Shown: positions 1 through 9,544 of the stretch, piece by piece
Layout: every line of letters starts with the position of its first letter
How positions within the stretch are numbered: the first letter of the stretch is position 1
Source: Novosphingobium sp.
GTDB lineage: Bacteria; Pseudomonadota; Alphaproteobacteria; Sphingomonadales; Sphingomonadaceae
Assembly: GCF_024642085.1 (NCBI RefSeq)
Contig: NZ_JAHEBV010000002.1
Location: forward strand, 1-64,000
Direction of reading: 5' to 3'
Length of the DNA: 64,000 nt
Notes under the pieces: model-generated
What the model was told of the DNA's origin: nothing
Databases searched by the model: none
What the model saw: the letters and a program-made list of their open reading frames with translations, nothing else
Made by a program: the position numbers and the translations under genes

Positions 1-1066
1 TGATCTGCGCCTGCAACGCCGGATCATCCCGCAAAGTGGTTCCAAGTTCAGCCAGCGCTTCGGTAAACTGATTGCCCAGTCCGGCGCCGGGCTGGCGCAG
101 GCGTTTAATCATTCCGAGCCGTATTCGTTCCCATACGCCTTGCCACCAGCTTGCCACAGCGGGATTGGCCAGCACTTCGCCTTTCAGCCGCTCGACCGTG
201 GCGCGCATTTCCGGATCGTTCAAAAGTTTGTCGGCCAGGCTGGCAAGGCCTTCCTCGATCTTGTCGCGCAAGGGGTGTTCGGGATCGACCATAACTTCGG
301 CAAGCAGCTTGTAGAGCCCGTCAATCACCGAATTGGCCAACCTTTCGTCCAGCCCCGTCCAGCGCAGGACTCCATTGGCACGGTCATGAATGAGTTTTCG
401 GATCAGTTCTTCGTTGTCCTCCAGCGTCAGCCCCGTCCAGCGCACCAGCGCATCGATCACAGGCAGGTGGCGGCGATCGGCAATTGCAGCGGTAAGGAGC
501 TGCCCCAACAGCGGTGCGACTTCCAACTTGCCCACCTGACGCACCAGCCCGCCGCGCACCTGCACCCCCAGCCGTTCCGGATCGAGCGATTCGAGCAGCT
601 GCGCTCCCAGTTCCGCCGCCCCGGTACCGATGCGCGACCCTGCGGCTCCGCCTCCGGGTTCAGCCAGCCAGTTGCCGGCCGCACCCGCCAGGTTCATGCT
701 GTGCAGCCGCCGGGCAACGACCTGCGGGGTCAGGAAATATTCGCGCAGAAAGGCCGCCATCGTATCAGCGATGCGGTCCTTGTTTTCCGGGATGATGGCG
801 GTGTGCGGGATCGGCAGGCCCAGTGGGTGGCGGAACAGCGCCGTAACCGCGAACCAGTCTGCCATGCCGCCAATCATGCCCGCTTCGGCAAAGGCAAGAA
901 CATAGCCCCACGCCGGATGCAGGCCAAGAAATTGGCGCGCCACAAAATAAACCCCGGCCATGACTACCAACAGGCTGGTGGCGAACAACCGCATCCGCCG
1001 CGCCCGATCGACAAGCGGGATCGGAATGGTTCCGGGCAAGTGCTGGCTGGGAGTAGGTTGCGTCAC
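1..1066 (-). CDS. DUF445 domain-containing membrane protein (3' end truncated by window start)
   Basis: Minus-strand reading from GTG at 1066: VTQPTPSQHLPGTIPIPLVDRARRMRLFATSLLVVMAGVYFVARQFLGLHPAWGYVLAFAEAGMIGGMADWFAVTALFRHPLGLPIPHTAIIPENKDRIADTMAAFL; GGMADWFAVTALFRHPLGLPIPHTAIIP is the DUF445 signature. GTGA overlap with the RND permease stop. Confidence 0.88.
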   Translation of the reverse strand, partial: MTQPTPSQHLPGTIPIPLVDRARRMRLFATSLLVVMAGVYFVARQFLGLHPAWGYVLAFAEAGMIGGMADWFAVTALFRHPLGLPIPHTAIIPENKDRIADTMAAFLREYFLTPQVVARRLHSMNLAGAAGNWLAEPGGGAAGSRIGTGAAELGAQLLESLDPERLGVQVRGGLVRQVGKLEVAPLLGQLLTAAIADRRHLPVIDALVRWTGLTLEDNEELIRKLIHDRANGVLRWTGLDERLANSVIDGLYKLLAEVMVDPEHPLRDKIEEGLASLADKLLNDPEMRATVERLKGEVLANPAVASWWQGVWERIRLGMIKRLRQPGAGLGNQFTEALAELGTTLRDDPALQAQI

Positions 1067-4000
1067 TCGGCCGGTAATGGCCCGGATTGTCCGCCAAGGC
1101 GAGTCGCCGGTACGGTTGCAGGAATTTCGGTTTGTGGGCGGGGCTCGCGGGGTTCGCCTTCGGCATCACCCGGCTGGTAGGTCAGGAGTCGGGTGCGCAG
1201 CCACGGGCCGATCCGCTTTTCGAGGCCGTCAGCAAGGCTGAAGCCCGCTGGAACGATAATCAGAGTGAGGACGGTCGATACAACCAGGCCGCCCATCACT
1301 ACCGTTCCCATCGGCGCGCGCCATGCGCCGTCACCCGACAGCGAAAGTGCGGTCGGAACCATCCCTGCGGTCATCGCCACGGTGGTCATCACGATTGGTT
1401 GCGCGCGCTTGTGCCCGGCATCCTTGATCGCCTGCAGCTTGGGCACGCCGCGTGCCATCTCCTCGATCGCGAAGTCGATCAGCAGGATCGAGTTCTTGGC
1501 GACAATACCCAACAGCATCAGCAAACCGATGTAGACCGGCATCGATATCGGCTGGCCGATCAGGACCAAGGCCAAAAGACCGCCCAGAGGGGCGAGCAGC
1601 AGCGATGTCATGTTGACCAGCGGCGACACGAAGCGGTGATAAAGCAGCACCAGCACCGCAAAGACCAGCAGGATGCCAGAAATGACGGCATAGATGAAGT
1701 TCATCACCAATTCGCCCTGCCATTTCTCGTCGCCTACAGGGGCGTTTGAAACCCCTTGCGGCAAGTTCTTCATGATCGGCAAGGCCTGAATTTTTTCCGT
1801 GACTGTGCCCTTGACCGCTCCTTCGGCCAGGTCGGCGCCAACAAAGATCCGGCGCGATTGGTTGTAGCGTTGAATCTGCGTGGGGCCGGCACCAAAGGTT
1901 ACTTCCGCCACCCGGCTGAGCGGTACCGATCCGCCGGTCGCCGTGGGCACCGGCAGGTTCTGGATCGTCGCAATGTCGCGCCGCGCTTCGCGGGGCAGGA
2001 TTACCCGGATCGGTACCTGTCGGTTGCTGAGCGAGAACTTGGCCGCATTCTGATCAATCTCACCCTGCGTTGCAATGCGGATCGCCTGGCTGAGTGACGC
2101 TGTTGTCACACCGAGCTGGGCGGCAATGTCGAGGCGCGGGATGATGACCAGTTCGGGCCGCTTCATGTCCGCGGCGATGCGCGGCGCGACGACGCCGACC
2201 ACATCGTGCATCTGGTCAGCCAAGGTCTGAGCTGTTTTCTGCAGCAGGTCCGGGTCGCTGCCCGACAGCATGACCGAGATATCGCGACCGGTGCCGAACC
2301 CCCCCGATTGCGAGGCAAAAGTGACACGCGCATCAGGGATTGCAGCCAGTGCGGGGGCCAGACGACGCTCGAACTCGATCGAAGTTGTTTCGCGTTCTGC
2401 CTTCAGCGTGATGAACAGCCGCGCATTTCCTTCGCGCACACGTTCCATCACCCGTTCAACTTCGGGTTGCCCGCCAATCAGGGCTTCGACCTTGTCGGCG
2501 ATGAGCAAGGTCTGCTCGATCGTTGTTCCGGGAACTGTCTCGATATTTATCCGGCTGGAATCGTCGTTGATCGTCGGTTGGAACTGCTGCGGGATGTTGG
2601 TTAGCAGCGCAAAGGTGAGCACCAGCGCGACGAGGCCCATGCCAAACGCCCAAACGCGGTGATCGCCTTTCAGTCGCGCACCCACACGTGCCTTGAAATA
2701 CGCGTGGTATCGGCCAAGTCCGCCGCCCAATTTGCCCGCAAGCCGGCTGAGCAAAGCGCCGGCGGCAAAGGCGGCGACGATCATGACCAATAGGGTCAGC
2801 GGTACGCGGATCAGCGCGGAAAGCTCAAGCGGGGCCAGCACCTTGGTCAAGCCCATCCGACCGGCCAGGGCGGCGATCACCGAAACAACTATCAGAACCA
2901 GTTCGAACAGGTAATAGGCCCAATACCCGCGTTGACGCTCAACCCGGGCGCGAATGGCCTCGGCCTTCGAGGTATCAAGCGTCCACGAAAGCACGCGGGT
3001 GTAAAAGTCCATCATGCGGCCTTCGCCGTGGCTTTCCTCTCCGTGAGACTTGAGGAAATAGGCCGCGACCATCGGCGTTATCATGCGCGCGACAGCCAGT
3101 GATACCAGAACTGCGGCGACGATCGTCAGGCCGAAGTTTTTGAAGAACTGCCCCGAAATGCCCGGCATCAGGCCAACCGGCAGGAAAACCGCGACGATAC
3201 ACATCGTGGTCGCCACCACCGCCAGGCCGATTTCGTCAGCCGCATCAATGGACGCCTGATAAGCTGTCTTGCCCATGCGCATGTGGCGCACGATGTTTTC
3301 GATCTCGACGATGGCATCGTCGACCAGCACGCCTGCAACCAGACTGAGTGCCAACAGCGAGAGGCTGTTGAGGTTGAACCCCATCAGGCTCATGAACCAG
3401 AAGGTCGGTATCGCCGACAAGGGGATCGCGATTGCGCTGATGATCGTAGCGCGCCAATCGCGCAGGAAGAAAAACACCACGATGATCGCAAGGACGGCGC
3501 CTTCGATCATCGCTTCGAGCGAACTGTGATATTGGTCCTTGGTATATTTTACGCTGGTATAAAGCTGAGTGAAGTGGATCCCCGGGTTTTCCTTCTTCAG
3601 CTTGTCGATCTCGGCAATTGCGCCGTCGTAGACCGTCACATCGGAAGCACCCTTGGCGCGCTCGATCCCGAAAGTCACAACCTGGCGCCCTGCCATCTTC
3701 GCGATCGAAGTCTGTTCGGAATAGCCGTCCGACACGGCAGCTACGTCGCTAAGCCGCACAGTCCTGCCGCCACTGAGCGCGACCTGGGTCTGCGACAACG
3801 CATAGGCATCCCGGGCATTGCCCAGCACGCGCACCGACTGGCGCGAACCGGCGATTTCTGCGCGTCCGCCGGCAGCATCGACATTGACCTGGCGGAGTGC
3901 AGCGTTGACCTGGCTTGCCGTGACACCCAGGGACTGCATCCGCGCCGGATCGAGTACGACACGGATTTCACGGTCAACCCCGCCAGCACGTTCGACCGAG

Positions 4001-4527
4001 GCCATCCCGCTTACACCGAGCAGCCGCTTGGCTACGGTATCGTCGACAAACCAGCTGAGCTGTTCCATCGTCATGTCATCGGCGCTGACCGCGAAATAGC
4101 CGATTGGGCCGTTGCCGCCGATTTCGACCTTTGAAATCTGTGGTTCGAGAATGCCGTCGGGAAGACTTCCGCGAATCTGGTCAATCGCGTTCTTGACGTC
4201 GCTGGTTGCCTCGATCGTGTTGGTCCCGATGGCGAACTGAACGAAAGTATTGCTGGCACCTTCGCTGGCGGTCGACTGGATTTCATCGACCCCGTTGATT
4301 GATCGGATTGCCGCTTCGACCTTTTGCGTGATCTGTGTTTCGATCTCGCGCGGTGCTGCGCCGGGCTGCGCAATCGTGACGTTGACAGCGGGAAAGTCGA
4401 TGTCCGGATTGTCGTTCACATCCATCCGGCTGAACGAGACGACGCCGGCCAGGAGCAAGCCGATGAACAGCACGATCGGAATGATCGGGTTGCGGATCGA
4501 CCAGGCAGAAATGTTACGAAAGTTCAC
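1063..4527 (-). CDS. Efflux RND transporter permease subunit (AcrB/MdtB-like)
   Basis: 1154 aa ORF; IRNPIIPIVLFIGLLLAGVVSFSRMDVNDNPDIDFPAV N-terminus, TM4 motif GVLVDDAIVEIENI, C-terminal GIVAKNSILLIDFA; follows the adaptor gene. Confidence 0.96.
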   Translation of the reverse strand: MNFRNISAWSIRNPIIPIVLFIGLLLAGVVSFSRMDVNDNPDIDFPAVNVTIAQPGAAPREIETQITQKVEAAIRSINGVDEIQSTASEGASNTFVQFAIGTNTIEATSDVKNAIDQIRGSLPDGILEPQISKVEIGGNGPIGYFAVSADDMTMEQLSWFVDDTVAKRLLGVSGMASVERAGGVDREIRVVLDPARMQSLGVTASQVNAALRQVNVDAAGGRAEIAGSRQSVRVLGNARDAYALSQTQVALSGGRTVRLSDVAAVSDGYSEQTSIAKMAGRQVVTFGIERAKGASDVTVYDGAIAEIDKLKKENPGIHFTQLYTSVKYTKDQYHSSLEAMIEGAVLAIIVVFFFLRDWRATIISAIAIPLSAIPTFWFMSLMGFNLNSLSLLALSLVAGVLVDDAIVEIENIVRHMRMGKTAYQASIDAADEIGLAVVATTMCIVAVFLPVGLMPGISGQFFKNFGLTIVAAVLVSLAVARMITPMVAAYFLKSHGEESHGEGRMMDFYTRVLSWTLDTSKAEAIRARVERQRGYWAYYLFELVLIVVSVIAALAGRMGLTKVLAPLELSALIRVPLTLLVMIVAAFAAGALLSRLAGKLGGGLGRYHAYFKARVGARLKGDHRVWAFGMGLVALVLTFALLTNIPQQFQPTINDDSSRINIETVPGTTIEQTLLIADKVEALIGGQPEVERVMERVREGNARLFITLKAERETTSIEFERRLAPALAAIPDARVTFASQSGGFGTGRDISVMLSGSDPDLLQKTAQTLADQMHDVVGVVAPRIAADMKRPELVIIPRLDIAAQLGVTTASLSQAIRIATQGEIDQNAAKFSLSNRQVPIRVILPREARRDIATIQNLPVPTATGGSVPLSRVAEVTFGAGPTQIQRYNQSRRIFVGADLAEGAVKGTVTEKIQALPIMKNLPQGVSNAPVGDEKWQGELVMNFIYAVISGILLVFAVLVLLYHRFVSPLVNMTSLLLAPLGGLLALVLIGQPISMPVYIGLLMLLGIVAKNSILLIDFAIEEMARGVPKLQAIKDAGHKRAQPIVMTTVAMTAGMVPTALSLSGDGAWRAPMGTVVMGGLVVSTVLTLIIVPAGFSLADGLEKRIGPWLRTRLLTYQPGDAEGEPREPRPQTEIPATVPATRLGGQSGPLPAE

Positions 4528-4538
4528 GCCAGGACCCC

Positions 4539-5726
4539 TCAGTTGGCCTTGGCCGCTTGCGGCTTGACCGTATCTCCCGGATTGAGGAATCCGCCAGCGC
4601 GCAGCACGACCCGTTCTGCACCGTTCAAGCCTTCGATCACCGCGACGCCCTGGCCTGTGACCAGTCCGGTTTTGACAGCGCGGCGCCGGACCTTGTTGGC
4701 ACTGTCAACGACATAGACATAGCGCCCCTTGTCATCAGACAGGATCGCCGATTCGGGCAGGAGCGGGGCCACGAGCGAGCCAGCATTGATCACTGCGCCG
4801 GCGAAGCCGCCAGGTCGCAGTTCAGGGGCATAGGCCAAGGCGATACGCGCGGTGCCCTGCCGCGATTGGGGATCGATTACCGGCGCAACCTGCCAGATTT
4901 GTCCGCCGAAGGTGCGGTCCGATCCGACAGGTGTGACTTCGGCTGAAACTCCAGTTGCCAGTTTGGCAAGATCAATTTCGCCGACCTGGGCCAGCAATTC
5001 CATCTCGCCGCCCTTCGCGATACTGAACAGCACGCCCGATCCGCCGCTGACTACCTGACCCGGTTCAACCCGCCGCTCCAGTACCAGACCAGCGGCCGGC
5101 GCAACCACGTTGAGCCGCGCGGACTGCGCCCGCAGTACGCCCAACTGCGCGCCGGCAACGCGAACCTGAGCATAGGCCCCGTCACGGGTAGCGCGCAAAC
5201 GATCGACGTCGGCCTTCGAAATGAAGCCCTTGTCGACCAGCTTAAGCGCGCGCTGATAATTGGCTTCAGCCAAATCGGCATTGGCCCGCGCTACCTGGAC
5301 TTGTGCGCCCTGACTGGCTTGCTGCTGGACCTGTACCGAACGGTCGATGATCGCCAGGACCTGGCCCTGGCGGACCCACTGGCCAGGTTCAACCAGGACG
5401 CGGACGATTTGCCCGCCTTCGCCCGGTATGCCCACTGGCAATGCGCGCCGTGCCGCCAGCGTGCCCGTAGCGTTGATCTGGCCGGCTATTGTACCGCTGC
5501 CGGGCGAAACCACGCTGACGACAGGAACCTGCGCCTTTGCCGCGTTGGCGCCTTCGCCTGCGCCTCCACTTCTGGTCAGGAACCACACGCCCACGATCAC
5601 CGCCAGGACAGCCACTATGCCCGCAATCACCAGGATACGGCTACGGCGGTCAGCGTCACCAAGCAGCGGATTACGCTCATCGCTCAATGCAGTGTCGTCA
5701 CTGCTGATCCGCGTGTCGAAGTTCAT
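4539..5726 (-). CDS. Efflux RND transporter periplasmic adaptor (membrane fusion) subunit
   Basis: 395 aa, N-terminal TM anchor, lipoyl/hairpin/beta-barrel architecture (GQWVRQGQVLAIIDRSVQVQQQASQGAQV...VVAPAAGLVLERRVEPGQVVSGG); 11 bp upstream of the permease. Confidence 0.94.
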   Translation of the reverse strand: MNFDTRISSDDTALSDERNPLLGDADRRSRILVIAGIVAVLAVIVGVWFLTRSGGAGEGANAAKAQVPVVSVVSPGSGTIAGQINATGTLAARRALPVGIPGEGGQIVRVLVEPGQWVRQGQVLAIIDRSVQVQQQASQGAQVQVARANADLAEANYQRALKLVDKGFISKADVDRLRATRDGAYAQVRVAGAQLGVLRAQSARLNVVAPAAGLVLERRVEPGQVVSGGSGVLFSIAKGGEMELLAQVGEIDLAKLATGVSAEVTPVGSDRTFGGQIWQVAPVIDPQSRQGTARIALAYAPELRPGGFAGAVINAGSLVAPLLPESAILSDDKGRYVYVVDSANKVRRRAVKTGLVTGQGVAVIEGLNGAERVVLRAGGFLNPGDTVKPQAAKAN

Positions 5727-5759
5727 TATCCAATGCGCCTTTAGTCTGGTCCGCGGTCC

Positions 5760-5815
5760 ATATCGCCATGGTACAGTGAATTGCGGGGGTTTGCCACTGT
5801 GTTACATGGCTATAT
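5760..5815. promoter_or_regulatory. Long imperfect inverted repeat upstream of the RND efflux operon (candidate operator or leader hairpin)
   Basis: Left arm ATATcGCCATG(GT)ACAGTG 5760-5778; right arm CACTGT(GTTA)CATGGCtATAT 5795-5815; arms match at 16 of 17 positions apart from a 2-nt length difference. Confidence 0.6.
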
Positions 5816-5860
5816 CACCTTCGCCGACTAATCAAGAGTTACGCGGTGAAGATGACACAA

Positions 5861-5886
5861 CGGCCCGGCGCATAAGCGCCGGGCCG
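5861..5886 (-). terminator. Stem-loop downstream of the GlsB-family gene
   Basis: Perfect 11-bp stem CGGCCCGGCGC-ataa-GCGCCGGGCCG, followed on the minus strand by TTGTGTCATC. Confidence 0.65.
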
Positions 5887-5957
5887 CAGCGAGGCAATAG
5901 ACGGCTCGGCAGACTGCCGAATGGCTTCGGCAAACAGCGTTGGCCGCAGCTAAGACC

Positions 5958-6230
5958 TTAGCGAACGCGTCCGCGTCGCACCAGGTTGACGATAGCCAAT
6001 AAAATGATCGCACCGATGAACGCAGTCAGCAAGGTCATCGGATCGAACGCATCGCCGCGCAGGTGCCCGCCGCCGAAAAACCGGCCCAGCAGGAATCGGC
6101 CAAGGATCGAGCCAAGGCAGCCGACGATTACATTGGCTATCATGCCCATCGAGGCATCGCGGTTCATGACCATGCTGGCCAACCAGCCGATAATGCCGCC
6201 CACGACCAGGGCGATGATGAGATTGATCAT
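5958..6230 (-). CDS. GlsB/YeaQ/YmgE family stress response membrane protein
   Basis: MINLIIALVVGGIIGWLASMVMNRDASMGMIANVIVGCLGSILGRFLLGRFFGGG: typical transglycosylase-associated/YeaQ family; GGGAGAG RBS upstream of ATG at 6230. Confidence 0.93.
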   Translation of the reverse strand: MINLIIALVVGGIIGWLASMVMNRDASMGMIANVIVGCLGSILGRFLLGRFFGGGHLRGDAFDPMTLLTAFIGAIILLAIVNLVRRGRVR

Positions 6231-6284
6231 GTTGAGACTCTCCCCTTTTTTCCAAGCCGATCGCTTGCGGCCCACTGCGCACAA

Positions 6285-6319
6285 AACGAAACGACCGGCC
6301 CGAGACTAGGCCGGGCCGG
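6285..6319 (-). terminator. Putative terminator downstream of sciP
   Basis: 8-bp stem CCGGCCCG (6295-6302) / CGGGCCGG (6312-6319), followed on the minus strand by TCGTTTCGTTTT. Confidence 0.55.
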
Positions 6320-6350
6320 CCGTTCGCGAAAGGGTGATTCTAAATTGCGG

Positions 6351-6650
6351 TCAGTACTTGAATTGACGCTCGTACAAGTCGCGATAATGCTGCAGCCGGG
6401 TTACCCGCAGGCCTTGCATTCCCGAGCGGTCGACTGCCCGCTGCCACGAAGCGAACTCTTCCAGCGTCAGGCTGTAGCGCTCGCACACTTCGTCAATCGT
6501 CAAGAGGCCGCCGTTGACCGCCGCGACTACCTCTGCCTTGCGGCGCACGACCCACCGGGTGGTTTCGGGCGCAGGCAGCGATTCGATCGTCAGCGGCTCA
6601 CCAAGCGGGCCAATTACCATCGCAGGTCGGATTTTCTGGTTCTCGATCAT
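6351..6650 (-). CDS. sciP: DUF1153 protein, CtrA inhibitor SciP homologue
   Basis: 99 aa MIENQKIRPAMVIGPLGEPLTIESLPAPETTRWVVRRKAEVVAAVNGGLLTIDEVCERYSLTLEEFASWQRAVDRSGMQGLRVTRLQHYR: matches the Caulobacter SciP/DUF1153 pattern. Confidence 0.9.
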   Translation of the reverse strand: MIENQKIRPAMVIGPLGEPLTIESLPAPETTRWVVRRKAEVVAAVNGGLLTIDEVCERYSLTLEEFASWQRAVDRSGMQGLRVTRLQHYRDLYERQFKY

Positions 6651-6652
6651 TG

Positions 6653-6970
6653 TTATCCTTGGCCGCCGCGAGCGGCATGTTCGGCGACAGCGCCATCCAT
6701 GCCAGCGGCTCCTTTGCGAACTGCTAAATCATTTGGGTTAACGACAGGTGCACCCCAGTGGGCGCCGGTTTGAATATTCACCCACTGCGCAAATGCGCCC
6801 GGCTTGATGCGGCCCTGCGATTCGCAGCGCGACAGCTCGCGCCGCGCCGAATGGCCAGCGGCAAGACGGGTTTGCAGCGCGTACCAGTCGATCGCACCGC
6901 TCGGACGCGGCATTTCACCGGTCTTAAGGCGCGCCCGAAGGCTGGTCATCAGGTCGGATGCGTACTCCAT
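6653..6970 (-). CDS. Conserved hypothetical protein upstream of sciP
   Basis: 105 aa ORF in the same orientation, stop 2 bp before the sciP ATG; plausible globular composition. No family recognised. Confidence 0.6.
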   Translation of the reverse strand: MEYASDLMTSLRARLKTGEMPRPSGAIDWYALQTRLAAGHSARRELSRCESQGRIKPGAFAQWVNIQTGAHWGAPVVNPNDLAVRKGAAGMDGAVAEHAARGGQG

Positions 6971-7107
6971 GTTCGGCGTCTTAGACCGCCACTCGTCAAA
7001 ATCGGGTAAAGCCCTGTTTTACCTGCCGGTCATATTACTTACCGAATTGCATCACGGCCGCACCAAGCTGCGCACCATAGAGCGTATTTCCCTTCGCGCC
7101 GCGCTGC

Positions 7108-8271
7108 GTGTATGGGCGGCGCGCGATGATGCAGCAGCTTGCCAATCTTGACCTTGCGGACCTGTTCCAGCTTTCTTCGCCCTTGGCGGGCAAGCGAATC
7201 GTCGTTGCGATGTCGGGCGGGGTCGACAGTTCGGTGGTGGCTGCACTGGCTGCACGCAGCGGCGCCGAAACCATCGGTATCACGCTCCAGCTTTACGATT
7301 ATGGCGCCGCGACCGGCCGCAAGGGGGCTTGCTGCGCCGGCGACGATATTCGCGATGCGCGCGCCGTATCAGACCGGCTGGGTATCACCCACTACGTCTT
7401 CGACCATGAAAGCGCCTTTCGCGAAGACGTAGTTGAACGCTTTGCCGATGACTATCTGGCTGGCCGCACCCCGATCCCCTGCATCCGTTGCAACATGGGG
7501 CCCAAGTTTACCGACCTTCTGCGCATGGCGCGCGAACTGGGTGCGGATTGCCTGGCAACCGGTCACTACGTCCGCCGCGTAGTGGGCGCAGCGGGACCGG
7601 AATTGCACCGCGCGCTCGATCCTGCACGTGACCAGTCCTATTTTCTCTATGGCACAACCGAGGCGCAGCTCGATTTTCTGCGCTTTCCGCTGGGCGGTCT
7701 GCCCAAATCTGCGGTCCGCCAGATTGCTGACGCCGAAGGTCTGCGCGTCGCCGCCAAACCCGACAGCCAGGACATCTGCTTTGTCCCCGATGGCGACTAT
7801 GCCAAAATTGTCCGGGCGGTGAGGCCCGAAGGCGTCCGGCCGGGCGAGATAGTCCATGCCGAAACCGGAGCGGTATTGGGCAGCCATGCCGGGATCATCC
7901 ATTTCACCGTCGGCCAGCGCCGGGGGCTGGAGATCGGCGGCCAGCCCGAACCGCTCTATGTGACCGGCATCGATGCGGCGCAACACCGCGTGCTGGTCGG
8001 CCCAAAGCGGCTGCTGGGCGTGGCCAGCGCGGCGATCAGCGACACTAACCGGATTGGTCTGCTGCCCGATGTTCCGCTCAGCGCAAAGGTACGCTCGTTG
8101 GCCAGGCCAGTGCCCATCACGCTTGAGGGGCCTCTGGGCGAAGGCGCGGACACCACGATTCGTTTTGCCCAGGCCGAATACGGCGTCGCCCCTGGCCAGG
8201 CCGCGGTAATCTATGCCGGGGAACGGGTGGTCGGCGGGGGCTGGATCGAAGCGACCCAGCCCGCCACCTGA
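7108..8271 (+). CDS. mnmA: tRNA 2-thiouridine(34) synthase MnmA
   Basis: [20 protein letters not shown]-loop, [34 protein letters not shown]; start may be the internal Met at MMQQLANL. Confidence 0.96.
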   Translation: MYGRRAMMQQLANLDLADLFQLSSPLAGKRIVVAMSGGVDSSVVAALAARSGAETIGITLQLYDYGAATGRKGACCAGDDIRDARAVSDRLGITHYVFDHESAFREDVVERFADDYLAGRTPIPCIRCNMGPKFTDLLRMARELGADCLATGHYVRRVVGAAGPELHRALDPARDQSYFLYGTTEAQLDFLRFPLGGLPKSAVRQIADAEGLRVAAKPDSQDICFVPDGDYAKIVRAVRPEGVRPGEIVHAETGAVLGSHAGIIHFTVGQRRGLEIGGQPEPLYVTGIDAAQHRVLVGPKRLLGVASAAISDTNRIGLLPDVPLSAKVRSLARPVPITLEGPLGEGADTTIRFAQAEYGVAPGQAAVIYAGERVVGGGWIEATQPAT

Positions 8272-8281
8272 CACCAGCGCC

Positions 8282-9178
8282 CTATTTCACATCGATGAAG
8301 GGAAGCGGTCCGCCGCCGGCATAAGTCGGCAATTTACCGTCCCACTTTTCCACAGCGCGCAGCTTGACGATTTCAGGGTTGGTGCGGATCGCCTGGGCTT
8401 CGACCTGGATCGCCTCGGCATCGCCTTTGGCTTTGGCAATGCGCGCGTCGGCATTGGCCGCGGCGGTGGCGACATTGGCCTGTGCTGCCAGCGCAGCCTG
8501 TTCGTTGGCAATCTTGGCGTTGATCTGTTCCAGCACCTGCTGGGGCACCTGAATGTTCCCGGCCCAGTAAATCTGCTCTACCTCGAGCCCGACCGGGCCA
8601 AAGAAGCGCTGCACTGCGGCCTGGGCCGTCTGGACCAATTCGGCCTTGTGATCGCCATATATCTGTTCAACCCCCAGTTGCGATGCGCGTTCGACGATCG
8701 CATTGCGGATTGAATTACGCAGCGGGCCGGAAATGATCTGGTCCATATCAGTACGGTACCGCTGGAACAGGATCGGTGCCTTGCCCGGATCGACGTGGTA
8801 ACTGACCGCCACGTCAGCCTTTAGCGATAGACCGTTCTTGTCCTGAAAGCCGAAGCTTTCATCAATCGGGCTTTGTTCGGTCGGCGATCCGGTCCAGGTA
8901 TAGGTGCGCGTAAAGACCGGATACTCATAAATTTTCGTGCCCGGCGGCGCGAAATACCAGCCCACTCCCAGCGGGTGGGTGGAAACCCCGCCCGCGATAT
9001 TGTTGACACGGATCCCGACGTTGCCAGGTTCAACCTGGGCAAATGTGCTGAACAGCAAAGTTCCTGCGGCGACTGCACCAAAAATCATCCCGGCCCGTCC
9101 CGCCAGCGGTCCGAACGCCCGGCGCAGGGCACCCTGATGGCCGGTCTGCGCATCATCGTCATCGTTTGTATATGCCAT
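8282..9178 (-). CDS. Prohibitin family (SPFH/band 7) protein
   Basis: 298 aa, single N-terminal TM, VEPGNVGIRVNNIAGGVSTHPLGVGWYFAPPGTKIYEYPV, C-terminal coiled coil AKIANEQAALAAQANVATAAANADARIAKAKGDAEA. Confidence 0.92.
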   Translation of the reverse strand: MAYTNDDDDAQTGHQGALRRAFGPLAGRAGMIFGAVAAGTLLFSTFAQVEPGNVGIRVNNIAGGVSTHPLGVGWYFAPPGTKIYEYPVFTRTYTWTGSPTEQSPIDESFGFQDKNGLSLKADVAVSYHVDPGKAPILFQRYRTDMDQIISGPLRNSIRNAIVERASQLGVEQIYGDHKAELVQTAQAAVQRFFGPVGLEVEQIYWAGNIQVPQQVLEQINAKIANEQAALAAQANVATAAANADARIAKAKGDAEAIQVEAQAIRTNPEIVKLRAVEKWDGKLPTYAGGGPLPFIDVK

Positions 9179-9544
9179 ACCGTGTTACTCCCATGCGGGG
9201 GATCAGTCGCCCCCCCGAGCGCGATTCGGGCCGCTCAAAATAAGAGGTTGGCGCACGGGAACGCATCCCGCGGGGTTGTCATGGTCTGTGGGTTCGGGAA
9301 GCCGGCGCGGGGGCTGCCAAGCAAGGATGGCAGCACGGGCGAAGGCGACGAAAGCAACAGCCTAGAAGCAGAACCGACCATTGGCGGTCAACAATTCTGC
9401 ACAATCTCAAGCCCTGAAACGCCGCTACTCCAACTCCTTGATCGGTTCGATAGCGCTGAATTTATCGCCGCCTGCAAAGGCTGCAATCGAAACCCGACAT
9501 TGAAGACTCTGAAATCGGCGCAACAGCCGTTGCATTTCATGCAA

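Noticed and set aside
140-1180. 346-aa plus-strand ORF antisense to the DUF445 gene
   Set aside because: Low-complexity His/Arg/Gln-rich translation typical of the reverse frame of a GC-rich gene; the minus-strand DUF445 protein explains the region.
7035-7283. 82-aa minus ORF overlapping the mnmA start
   Set aside because: Overlaps the conserved PP-loop of mnmA; no RBS or family support.
9179-9544. 365-bp gap upstream of the prohibitin gene considered as tmRNA, SRP RNA or RNase P RNA
   Set aside because: Did not match the conserved cores I could recall (GGTTCGAATCC, GGAAGGAAGCAG, GAGGAAAGTCC); no structure I could support by eye.
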